Below the pieces are notes generated by a model. It was not told where the DNA came from, made no database searches, and was given only the letters and a program-made list of their open reading frames with translations. A DNA stretch of 64,000 nucleotides from Williamsia serinedens (lineage in GTDB: Bacteria > Actinomycetota > Actinomycetes > Mycobacteriales > Mycobacteriaceae): positions 496,001 through 560,000 of the forward strand of contig NZ_JAMTCG010000003.1 of assembly GCF_024171725.1 (NCBI RefSeq), read 5' to 3'. Positions 37,611 to 45,556 of the stretch are shown in pieces (the first letter of the stretch is position 1; each line of letters starts with the position of its first letter). Made by a program: the position numbers and the translations under genes.

Positions 37611-38077
37611 CGTGCGTTCTCCTCGGTGGTCGTGGTGGTGAACAGGGCGCGGTACTCGCCGTAGCCCTGTTTCTCGAGCTGGTCGACGGGGACGAACCGC
37701 AGCGCAGCACTGTTCATGCAGTATCGCTGCCCGCCCGCCGAGCGGGGGCCGTCGCCGAAGACGTGGCCCAGGTGGCTGTCGGCCGACGCCGAGCGCACCT
37801 CGGTCCGCTTCATCAGCAGCTTGCGGTCGGACTTGGTGGTCACCGCGTCATCCTCGATGGGGCGGGTGAAGCTGGGCCAGCCGGTCCCGCTGTCGTACTT
37901 GTCGGTCGAGGAGAACAGCGGCTCGCCGGACACCACGTCGACGTAGATGCCGGGCTCGTGGTTGTCCCAGTACTCGTTGTGAAACGCAGGCTCGGTGCCG
38001 TCCTTCTGCGTGACCCGGTACTGGTCGGGTGTCAACGCCTTCACGGCCTCGTCGGTCTTGCGGTAGCGCGTGGTCAA
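37607..38077 (-). CDS. msrB: peptide methionine (R)-S-oxide reductase
   Basis: 156 residues from TTG 38077, chosen because GGAGGAGG lies 5-6 bases upstream and [15 protein letters not shown] aligns with MsrB N-termini. Active site [13 protein letters not shown] (Cys120), substrate-binding [11 protein letters not shown] and [10 protein letters not shown]. The structural zinc CxxC pairs present in many MsrBs are absent ([14 protein letters not shown] at that place), so this is the zinc-free form. It is first in the msrB-msrA operon. Confidence 0.94.
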   Translation of the reverse strand: MTTRYRKTDEAVKALTPDQYRVTQKDGTEPAFHNEYWDNHEPGIYVDVVSGEPLFSSTDKYDSGTGWPSFTRPIEDDAVTTKSDRKLLMKRTEVRSASADSHLGHVFGDGPRSAGGQRYCMNSAALRFVPVDQLEKQGYGEYRALFTTTTTEENAR

Positions 38078-38159
38078 CAGAACCTCCTCCGACGACGCTG
38101 GCTGCGTCGTCCTCCCTCTCAACGAACGAGGGTCCGGTTTTGGTCCCGCACGTACCGAG

Positions 38160-38627
38160 CTATCGGGCGGCCAGCTCGTCGGCGAGGTCGTCGCGACCCA
38201 GCGCCCGGAACGCCTTCGTGTACTTGGTGCGCAGCTTCGCCTGGGTCTCCGCCGGCAGCTGCCCCATCCGGCGGCGGTCGGTGTTCTCGCCGAGGTCGGC
38301 GAGCTTCACTGCTTTCGCGTCGGGGTCGCGGCTGATCTCGGCGTAGTAGTCGTCGGGCGACTGATCGCCGCGGCGCGTCACCTTGTGCACGACGTCGATC
38401 ACCGACTGCGGGATCCCCCGGTCGAGCAGGTCGGCCGCGGTGAACTCCGAGTCCTCGATCACGTCGTGGAGAAGCGCCGCAGCCACGAGATCCGGGCGTT
38501 CGGAATCGACCCGACGCGACACAGCTCGGGGGTGCTCGATGTAGTCGACGCCGAGCTTGTCCGTCTGCCCTCGGTGCGCCTCGACGGCAACCGCGTCGGC
38601 GAGCTGCACAAGATCAGAGTTCTCCAC
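38160..38627 (-). CDS. HD-domain hydrolase (MESH1/SpoT-like)
   Basis: 155 residues from GTG 38627, which has AGGAG 6 bases upstream. HD phosphohydrolase: [30 protein letters not shown] (metal-binding His-Asp), and [11 protein letters not shown]. This arrangement is that of the ppGpp-hydrolase domain of RelA/SpoT and the small MESH1 enzymes. It may hydrolyse ppGpp or another nucleotide. It is divergent from the WXG100 gene at 38706. Confidence 0.8.
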   Translation of the reverse strand: MENSDLVQLADAVAVEAHRGQTDKLGVDYIEHPRAVSRRVDSERPDLVAAALLHDVIEDSEFTAADLLDRGIPQSVIDVVHKVTRRGDQSPDDYYAEISRDPDAKAVKLADLGENTDRRRMGQLPAETQAKLRTKYTKAFRALGRDDLADELAAR

Positions 38628-38705
38628 AGGCGCTCCTATCGGCCGAGCGTTTCGTCGTGTCTGCCCGATAGGATGCCGCACGAACGACCGAGGAGGAAGG
38701 TGGCC

Positions 38706-39032
38706 ATGCCCGACGACCTGCACGTCGAACCCGCATCACTTCGCCACGTCGGACGCCAGCTGAACCAGGGCGCCGAAGAAGGCCGCGAAGCGTTCACCAG
38801 ACAACATGGTCAGCTCACCGCGGCGGCCGCAGGATTGTTCGACCGGTCGCGCTCGGCGCTGGAGTCGAAGGCCGACGCCTGGCGGACCCGCGCCGCCGAG
38901 CTGACCGACCGCGTCGACGAGCACGGCACTCATCTGCACACCAGCGCCGCGCTGTACGAGTCGACCGACGGGGAGAATCGCACCGCGATCCATCACGTCG
39001 GCGACGCACCGTCGCTGAACCTGAAGGCGTGA
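38706..39032 (+). CDS. WXG100-like small protein with ESX export motif
   Basis: 108 residues from ATG 38706 with GAGGAGGAAGG upstream. Helical hairpin of WXG100 size, but the turn reads AWRTRAAEL rather than WxG. A YESTD (Yxxx[D/E]) export motif follows the second helix. It is separated by one base from the next gene, which carries the WxG, so the two look like a secreted pair. Confidence 0.75.
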   Translation: MPDDLHVEPASLRHVGRQLNQGAEEGREAFTRQHGQLTAAAAGLFDRSRSALESKADAWRTRAAELTDRVDEHGTHLHTSAALYESTDGENRTAIHHVGDAPSLNLKA

Positions 39033-39033
39033 C

Positions 39034-40443
39034 GTGGTCGCGTTCGGCGAGATCCTGAAGTTCGACCCCAGCCAGATCCAGGAGATCTTCGGCGCCTGCT
39101 CGGGTCAACAACAGACATGCTCTGCCATCGAAGGTCATCTGAAGAACCTGTCCGATCTGCACACCTGGCAGGGCGACGCCTCGCAGGCCGCCAAGGACGG
39201 CGCCGGCAAGACCCGCAAGGATCTCGACGCCCATGGCAACGAGGTGTGGAAGGTTGCTGCTGCCGCGCGGGATTGCTTCAACGAGGCCGTCGAGCTGAAG
39301 GCGTCGGCTCAGCGCGTGCAGGCCGACGCCGACGCCAAGGGCTGCGTGATCGATCCCAGGACGGGCACCGTCACCCCACCGGCGATGCAGGGCTGGGCCG
39401 ACGTAGACAAGGCCGCCTACTACGCCGAGGTCGACGCGCTGCAGGCTCGGGTCAACGACGTCATCGCAGCAGCGGAACGCTTCGACGACGACCTCGCCGC
39501 AGCCATCAACGCGGCCGACGGGTCGATCCCCCTCACTCCGAAAGGGGAGGGTGCGAACGTCAATCTCGCTGATCGACGCGCGAATCAAGTGGCGGCGTAT
39601 CGGAAGACGTACGGCAAGGACCCCGCCACAGCCAACGACTGGCGAATGGCGGAAGCTCTGGATCCCCATACCTACGACCCGAAATACCAAGGTGCGCTGT
39701 CGAACGTCTCGGTCGCAAGAATCGAACCCAAGCCCGGAGCGGGCGTTGTGCGAACCAACCTCTACATCCCCAGCAAGCAGGTGCAGAACGTCTCTGGCAA
39801 CCCGCTGGACTGGGTAGCGAAGCAGCAGTTCCCCAACAACTTGGGCGACGATCGTGGGCCCGACGTGAATGCCAGCGCGGAGCATTCGCGCGTGTCGGTA
39901 TACGTCGACTACGAGCGGGGGATGGTGGTCGCGCGACAGAACCCGACGGTCGTCAAGGGTCCACCCGCGGACCTGGGGACTGATCATTCGCCGCGGGCAG
40001 GGGTGCCGGAGGTGTCTGCACTGCAGAGCGCGGATGGCACGGTTCGGATCAAGTATTTCGGTTCCGATGCTTTTCAGCCCGAAGTTGCCACGGCAGGCAA
40101 GATCGGCGTCGCGGGCGACCTGACTGTGCGGCCTTCAACTACAGGGTCCGCAGCCATCGACGGAACCGTGACGCCCTATCCCGCAATCGAGTCGTACAAC
40201 TACAAGGACGACGGAACCGTCCATACGCTGGTGCAACGCGGGGCGACAAACAGCGAACTCGGGCCCGGGCTCGGCCTCCTTCGGGGCCCCAACACTCATA
40301 TCGGCACTGATCTCCCCGACATCGGTCCGACAACACACGCCTCACCCCAAATGGGTTATCCCGGGACACAGCAAACGTCTGCAGACGATCCCGGGATACC
40401 GCTGGGAAGTGCAGATCACCCACCAAAGGTTCCTGTCGAATGA
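39034..40443 (+). CDS. WXG-type effector candidate with unknown C-terminal domain
   Basis: 469 residues from GTG 39034. Residues about 1-100 form a WXG hairpin (HTWQGDASQAAKDGAGK); 100-190 are helical; about 200-380 form a strand-rich domain (VARIEPKPGAGVVRTNLYI, then RVSVYVDYERGMVVARQNP) with no family I recognise; the tail is Pro/Thr-rich. N-terminal WXG plus variable C-terminal domain plus a small coupled membrane protein is the typical layout of a type VII toxin and its immunity protein. Toxicity is inferred from layout only. Confidence 0.65.
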   Translation: MVAFGEILKFDPSQIQEIFGACSGQQQTCSAIEGHLKNLSDLHTWQGDASQAAKDGAGKTRKDLDAHGNEVWKVAAAARDCFNEAVELKASAQRVQADADAKGCVIDPRTGTVTPPAMQGWADVDKAAYYAEVDALQARVNDVIAAAERFDDDLAAAINAADGSIPLTPKGEGANVNLADRRANQVAAYRKTYGKDPATANDWRMAEALDPHTYDPKYQGALSNVSVARIEPKPGAGVVRTNLYIPSKQVQNVSGNPLDWVAKQQFPNNLGDDRGPDVNASAEHSRVSVYVDYERGMVVARQNPTVVKGPPADLGTDHSPRAGVPEVSALQSADGTVRIKYFGSDAFQPEVATAGKIGVAGDLTVRPSTTGSAAIDGTVTPYPAIESYNYKDDGTVHTLVQRGATNSELGPGLGLLRGPNTHIGTDLPDIGPTTHASPQMGYPGTQQTSADDPGIPLGSADHPPKVPVE

Positions 40444-40730
40444 GTGACGATCAACCGATTCACAGAAGCGATCGCGGGATCTACTTCACGTCAGTTCTGT
40501 GGGCCATACCGCTCTGCTTTGTTCTCACGCTCCTTGCCACCGCCACGGCTTTGCTCGTAGCGCAGATTGGCGAACCAGATTTCGACGCTCCCGGCGCCGT
40601 TTTCTCCGGGATATTCTTCGGCGTCATCATCTTTTTTCCGACGTGTTTCGTGTCGATCCCGGTTGTCGGCCTCGTCATTGCCAGCATCCGGCTCTTCGCG
40701 AGGTCGAGGAAGCAACGGTCTGGTCGGTGA
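40440..40730 (+). CDS. small membrane protein, candidate immunity protein
   Basis: 96 residues. The ATG overlaps the stop of the WXG effector candidate (ATGA). Two strong membrane helices (about 18-42 and 52-84) with a short acidic external loop and a basic C-terminus. No family recognised. Position and topology fit an immunity protein for an effector that acts at the membrane or in the envelope. Confidence 0.62.
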   Translation: MSDDQPIHRSDRGIYFTSVLWAIPLCFVLTLLATATALLVAQIGEPDFDAPGAVFSGIFFGVIIFFPTCFVSIPVVGLVIASIRLFARSRKQRSGR

Positions 40731-40805
40731 AGACACGGCCGAACACGACGCTGCGCTGGCCGGACTCCGCGCACCGTTTCAATGGAACGGCCCTAGTGTC
40801 GAGGA

Positions 40806-41882
40806 ATGACGGTCTCGGGTTCTGACCCCCTCGCACTGGGCCAGAAGCTGGTCAGCGTCCTGGACGACGGACTGCGCACGGCAACCTACAAACTCGCGAC
40901 CTTGATAGCTCTGCTCGACTTTGCCGTCGAGAACGTTCCGCGGAACGCCGACGCGGCAGTCGACGTCGATCTCGACGACCTCGCCGAACGTGTCATCGCG
41001 ATCTACTGGCGCCCCGTCCGCGACCTCGACGGTCACTATCTGAGGCAGTCGTCGAACCGCGTCGCGCGCATCCCCGATGCCGTGCGCGAACTGAAGTCCC
41101 TCGCGACGACCCGGACCGGATCGGACCCGACGCTCGAGTTCGTTCGACGATTCCATCCAGACCCCTATCGCGCCGCTGTCGTCGCGGTCCGCGAGACCCT
41201 TGTCACGCAGCCGCTGTACCGACTCCAGCGTGTCCGCGGCGAGCGCAGCCATGAGTGCTTTCTCTACGACGACACCTGGCTGAGTGACAAGGTGTCGGGC
41301 AAGCAGCTCGCCGCCCACGACAACAAGATCTCGCTGTTCCCCGGCGTCTGCACCACGCTCGCTCGCCTGTCGTCGTTGCTCCGCCCCGCACTGCAGATCG
41401 CCTGGCTCGACGACGTCCGGCGCCACAACCCGTTCCTCCAGCGTGACGTCCCAGACCTCGCGTCACACCACTTCGGCGCCGACCGGATCTCCCTGGAGCG
41501 CGCACGCGGGGCACTCGCCGACAACTTCGGGCAGCGGTGCTTCTACTGCGGCGCGGCGACGACGCACCACGTCGACCACGTGCTCCCGTGGTCGCGCGTG
41601 GGGCTCGACGGCCTGACCAACCTCGTCTTGTCCTGCAGTGCTTGCAATCTCAACAAGTCTCAGCTCCTCCCCGACCCGCGCATTGTTCTGCGCGCACTCG
41701 ACCGTGGACAAGAGAGGCTCACCGAGATCGCCGACTCGATCTCCTGGCCGAGCCAATACGAGCGCGTCGAGTCAGCAGCCCGCGGTCTCTACTCGACCCA
41801 GCCCGCAGGGACGCCGCTTTGGATCGGCCGGCAGTCCGTCGACGTCATCCGCGCGGACTTCGCGTGGCCAGGCGCAGGCTGA
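40806..41882 (+). CDS. HNH endonuclease domain protein
   Basis: 358 residues. The C-terminal part holds an HNH nuclease with zinc cysteines: Cys245/Cys248 (CFYCG), HVDHVLPW (His255, Asp257, His258), a central Asn in DGLTNLVLSC, and Cys277/Cys280 (CSACNLNKS). The N-terminal 235 residues are helical and of unknown function, possibly DNA recognition. It has the composition of the core genome rather than the AT-rich island. It is convergent with the NERD-helicase gene. A stand-alone defence nuclease is plausible. Confidence 0.85.
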   Translation: MTVSGSDPLALGQKLVSVLDDGLRTATYKLATLIALLDFAVENVPRNADAAVDVDLDDLAERVIAIYWRPVRDLDGHYLRQSSNRVARIPDAVRELKSLATTRTGSDPTLEFVRRFHPDPYRAAVVAVRETLVTQPLYRLQRVRGERSHECFLYDDTWLSDKVSGKQLAAHDNKISLFPGVCTTLARLSSLLRPALQIAWLDDVRRHNPFLQRDVPDLASHHFGADRISLERARGALADNFGQRCFYCGAATTHHVDHVLPWSRVGLDGLTNLVLSCSACNLNKSQLLPDPRIVLRALDRGQERLTEIADSISWPSQYERVESAARGLYSTQPAGTPLWIGRQSVDVIRADFAWPGAG

Positions 41883-41946
41883 TGACCACCGCTGGCCAGG
41901 CCTGAACAGGTCGGACGCAGACACCGAAGGCCGGTCCCTCCAGTGG

Positions 41947-43599
41947 TCAGTTGAGTCCGAGGCGGCGCGCCAACTCCGGCCCACCGACCTCGAGAACGAA
42001 AGCAGGATCACCGCAGACGACGAGTTGTTCTCGTGCGCGGGACAAGCCGACGTACAGCCGCTCTTTGGAGCGATCATGTGCCGCAGTCTGATTCATGGCC
42101 AGCACGACGACGTTACGCTCGAGACCCTTGAAACCCAGGACGTGCCCGAAAAAGATGTCGTCCCCGTCCCAGAACGTGTCCCAGTAGGCCACGTTGCCCT
42201 CGGCCTGCCTCTCGGCCTGAACGGGATGTCGACTGCCCGTGGTGAGGAGCGCGATGTCCTCGTAGCGCCATCCCTCGTCGATCAACAGCTCGACTTGGCC
42301 ATCGGCTGCCTCGACCGCATCGTGCGGACTGCAAGAGATGAAGCGGACCGCCGGGCCATCACCACCGTGCATGCGCATCCGCTGGCCGACCAGCGGTGTG
42401 AACGCCTTCGCGATCTGACGCGTGTTGCGGATGTTCGCGTCGAGGATCAACGGCACCAGCGGAACCGGCGGCGATCCCTGCCGGTCGAAGACGCGCTGGC
42501 CCTCATCGCTGAACACGTACACACCGCCATTCTCGGGATCACGCAGGCACGCCAACAACGGGGTCCACCAGTCGTCGGCGAAGTCCTGTGCCTCGTCGAC
42601 GACGATCGCGTCGAAACGCTTCCCTGGCGGGAGCTCCTCGGCGAGGCCTGCCATGACCGCCGGCAACTCGTGCTCCCAGAACCGAACTGTGCCGGCGTTG
42701 CGAACACCCTCGTCCGGTCCGGCCGGCGCACCCCATTGTTTGCCGAGCTCATGAAACTCCCCCACGTACGCGGGTTGCTCACGGCGAGACCAGCGGTCGG
42801 TCGTCCGACGCAGGAACGACGCGAGGCCGTGCGAGTAGCAGACCAGCGCGACGCGTTTGCCGTCGCGACCCATCCGCCGCGCCTTCTCCATCGCCAAGAA
42901 CGTCTTGCCACTACCCGCACCACCGCGGACCTCGACGCGCGGCAGAAGGGACGCGGCATGCAAGATCATGACCTGCTGCTCCGAGAGGATGTCGGCACTG
43001 TCCTCGTTCTCCTGCGCACGCGCGACGACGTCGTGTTGCGGGAGGCCACGACCGCCCAGCGCGAGCTGCAGTTCCTCGATCCCCTTCGAGCCGATGAACA
43101 GCTCATTGGAGCCGCGATCGATGAGCGCAGCACGCAGCAGCGAGAAGAACTGGTCGAGCTGATCTCGGTCGATCACCTTCCACCGCGGGCAATCGGGCAA
43201 AGCGAAGTCCGCCGCGATCGACGTGTGCGGGAAGACCACCATGTGGGTCCAGCGCACACGGCCTTGCGTCCATCGCGGGTCGGCCTCGACGAAACTCCGC
43301 AGCGCGTAGCACGCACCGAGAACCTGTGCCACGGGGTCGATCCGATGCCGGCCGTCGTCCCTCCCCTGCCACCAATCGGCACCGTCGTGGGTGATCTCGC
43401 CGGCCTTCACCTCGAGACACACGATCCCGACGCCGTCGATTGCGACGACGAAGTCGATCTCGTGATCCTTGTCGTGATCGGTGACCCGCTGCCCGACGAC
43501 GATCAGGTCATCGCCGACGAACTGGTCGACCAGGCACTGGTAGACCTTCTTCTCTGCGGAGTTCGCAAAACGCGGCTCGGCGGGGATCGTCTGCGCCAT
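41947..43599 (-). CDS. NERD nuclease-related domain / SF1 (UvrD-like) helicase
   Basis: 550 residues. N-terminal NERD domain with the PD-(D/E)XK-like pattern HEIDFVVAIDG (Glu47, Asp49) and LEVKAGE (Glu63, Lys65), then an SF1 helicase core: Walker A GGAGSGKT (about 228), VVDEAQDF (about 310), and a C-terminal GFKGLERNVVVLA/GLSRAREQLVV motif pair. Such fusions unwind and may cut DNA; several are linked to phage defence or repair. It lies between the HNH gene and a membrane protein, just outside the AT-rich island. Confidence 0.86.
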   Translation of the reverse strand: MAQTIPAEPRFANSAEKKVYQCLVDQFVGDDLIVVGQRVTDHDKDHEIDFVVAIDGVGIVCLEVKAGEITHDGADWWQGRDDGRHRIDPVAQVLGACYALRSFVEADPRWTQGRVRWTHMVVFPHTSIAADFALPDCPRWKVIDRDQLDQFFSLLRAALIDRGSNELFIGSKGIEELQLALGGRGLPQHDVVARAQENEDSADILSEQQVMILHAASLLPRVEVRGGAGSGKTFLAMEKARRMGRDGKRVALVCYSHGLASFLRRTTDRWSRREQPAYVGEFHELGKQWGAPAGPDEGVRNAGTVRFWEHELPAVMAGLAEELPPGKRFDAIVVDEAQDFADDWWTPLLACLRDPENGGVYVFSDEGQRVFDRQGSPPVPLVPLILDANIRNTRQIAKAFTPLVGQRMRMHGGDGPAVRFISCSPHDAVEAADGQVELLIDEGWRYEDIALLTTGSRHPVQAERQAEGNVAYWDTFWDGDDIFFGHVLGFKGLERNVVVLAMNQTAAHDRSKERLYVGLSRAREQLVVCGDPAFVLEVGGPELARRLGLN

Positions 43600-43629
43600 C
43601 CCACCACCCTGGCACGGCCGTACGGTTTG

Positions 43630-44457
43630 TCAGGCCACTTCGTCGAGGATTCGACCGGCTGCGATTCGGTCGACGACTCGGTCGTCGGCGAGTTCGTCGC
43701 GGAATTCCGGATGCGTCAGATAAAAGTGGATGAGCCAGAACGCTGCGCGGTTGCCCATCGGCCAGTTGATGGACAGCGAAAGGGGTCGCTTGCCTACACC
43801 AGAACGAATCAGCCACAAACGGTCCGGAAAGTAGACCTGTTGCCGCTTTTTCCGTTGCTGCGGTGTAAGAGTGAGTTCGTCGATGTCATCCCACGGAATC
43901 CGGTGACGAGTCAGACCCAGCTCCATGGAGTCGATACCTGCTGGACTGAGCGCGAGCCATCCGCTCGTACCGCGAACCAGGATCGCAACGACCATCGACA
44001 CCGCGATCAGGCCGATCACCACGGTCACTGCGGGGATCGCGTGACCCCGCCGACCCGACAGATCGAATACGAGAGTGTCCGTCCAGACCCCGACGGAGAA
44101 TGCCCAACATCCCACGGTCAACAGCAACAAGAAACCGACTGTCCGGAGCGTGGATCGGAGGTCGCGCTGGATCCGGATCTGCCCACCTCCACGCTCGGCG
44201 ACGAATTCTCGGAGCGCGCTGCAGTCCCTCTCTCCTCGAGTGAACTGCGCAATTGCGGGAATTGCGAACACAACCGCGCCTGGGACGTACACCAGCAGGT
44301 ATGGCCAGCGACCTTCCACCACGGCGCGGGCACTCAACAAGGCGAAGAAGATGCCGCAGGCAGCACCCACCGCGAGGGCGGTGATGAGCAACGGCGTCAT
44401 GGGAGTACGCGCCCCCGCGTATCCGATTGGCTCGGGTAGCCGTTCGCTCACCGGCAC
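43630..44457 (-). CDS. membrane protein with PH-like domain, unknown
   Basis: 275 residues from GTG 44457 (ATG 44400 also possible). Four hydrophobic segments in two pairs (about 20-65 and 105-160) are followed by a PH-like region (LALSPAGIDSMELGLTRHRI, PWDDIDELTLTP) of the type seen in bacterial bPH proteins. It recalls the 255-residue membrane protein of the WXG operon at 25074. No function known. Confidence 0.6.
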   Translation of the reverse strand: MPVSERLPEPIGYAGARTPMTPLLITALAVGAACGIFFALLSARAVVEGRWPYLLVYVPGAVVFAIPAIAQFTRGERDCSALREFVAERGGGQIRIQRDLRSTLRTVGFLLLLTVGCWAFSVGVWTDTLVFDLSGRRGHAIPAVTVVIGLIAVSMVVAILVRGTSGWLALSPAGIDSMELGLTRHRIPWDDIDELTLTPQQRKKRQQVYFPDRLWLIRSGVGKRPLSLSINWPMGNRAAFWLIHFYLTHPEFRDELADDRVVDRIAAGRILDEVA

Positions 44458-45056
44458 AGGACGTCCCCCAGCTTCTCACCCAGTTCGGAGCCGGTCCATC
44501 CAAGGACCAAGCTGCCGACCGCCGCACCACCACCCGTCCCCCAAGGGCCGCCTGCTGAACCAGCTAGTGCCCCTAGCTAGCCCCCGCTGCGCCGGCCGCA
44601 AGACCAGACACTCCCGCAACCCCCTCGACGCACTTGTCTTCCAAGGTGGGCGCGCAAGTAGACGTCGTCGAGCGCCGTTTGCGATGTCCACGGCGGGACC
44701 CGCGTACCCGCGCACCCACCTCGACCCCGCTCGCCGTCGCGGCGGAGACCTTGGGGATGTCGTCCGCCTCGCCTAGACCTTTCTCCAAGCGCTGCTCATG
44801 CGATTCGTCTGGGACAGCACCTTCCGAGCGTTCGTCTGCGGCCGTCTGCAGGATACGGTGGCAAAGTCAATCCCGATAACGACGTCGAATCACTCGCAAA
44901 GAGGGCCATTTCGAGCATTTCGACCCCCACCGAACTAACCGACGCAGTCTTGATAAACGTCCCGTCGATAGGTCCGAACGGTTGGCCCGATTCAAACCAG
45001 TTCGCAAAAGCGATAGATTCCCGATCTCGATTAGTAATCTAGTGGGTCGACGCTTC
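44458..45056. other. intergenic junction to AT-rich island
   Basis: I see no credible gene, tRNA or repeat in these about 600 bases. The left half is GC-rich and non-coding in appearance; from about 44850 the sequence becomes clearly AT-richer and stays so through the defence genes. This is the likely left boundary of the acquired island. No attachment-site duplication was found by eye. Confidence 0.5.
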
Positions 45057-45488
45057 CTAAGATGAACCTTCCCTGCGCAGATACGGCACGATGGCTCCTA
45101 CAATTTCATCCGCCGACTCGTGCTCCCAGAAGCGCAACACCGTCCACCCACGCTCCGCAAGGAGCGAATCGACTTTCCGATCCCGCTCTCGATTGGCGTC
45201 GAATTTCCTACGCCACCAATCAGAGTTTCGCTTGGGCAAGTTGCCGTGAGACGGACAGCCGTGCCAGAAACAACCGTCCAAGAAGACGACGAGGCGGCGC
45301 CCTCGCCAAGACAAATCGCCTCTAAAACGGTGGTCCGACAGCAGCTTCTGGTCGACTCGAAACCGGAAGCCCATCGCGTGTAAGCGCCGCCTAACCTCGA
45401 CCTCAATCGATGTTCCGGACGTCTTCTGGGAACTCATCTGACGCCGCACCACATCGGTTGGCGGCACAAGTGGCTCGTTAGCACGCAT
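45057..45488 (-). CDS. vsr: very short patch repair endonuclease
   Basis: 143 residues. Vsr nicks next to T:G mismatches that arise when 5-methylcytosine deaminates, so it travels with C5-cytosine methyltransferases. Signature elements: RRRLHAMGFRFRVDQ, FRGDLSW (catalytic Asp), RLVVFLDGCFWHGCPSHG and WWRRKFDANRERDRKV. It is encoded head-to-head with the C5-methyltransferase, starts only 69 bases apart. ATG 45488 is taken as start; ATG 45437 is possible. Confidence 0.93.
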   Translation of the reverse strand: MRANEPLVPPTDVVRRQMSSQKTSGTSIEVEVRRRLHAMGFRFRVDQKLLSDHRFRGDLSWRGRRLVVFLDGCFWHGCPSHGNLPKRNSDWWRRKFDANRERDRKVDSLLAERGWTVLRFWEHESADEIVGAIVPYLRREGSS

Positions 45489-45556
45489 TGATCACCTCTG
45501 CACTTCCGGGCGCGCCGGGCGCGGCCATGTCAGACCTCTATCCTAGGCTTGTAAAC

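Noticed and set aside
41638-44439. Very long open frame on the plus strand (about 930 codons)
   Set aside because: It is antisense to the NERD-helicase and the membrane-protein genes, which have clear motifs; its product has no recognisable domain and the composition of a GC-rich shadow frame.
44458-45056. Possible tRNA or attachment site at the island edge
   Set aside because: No cloverleaf-forming sequence or direct repeat matching the right side of the island could be found by eye.
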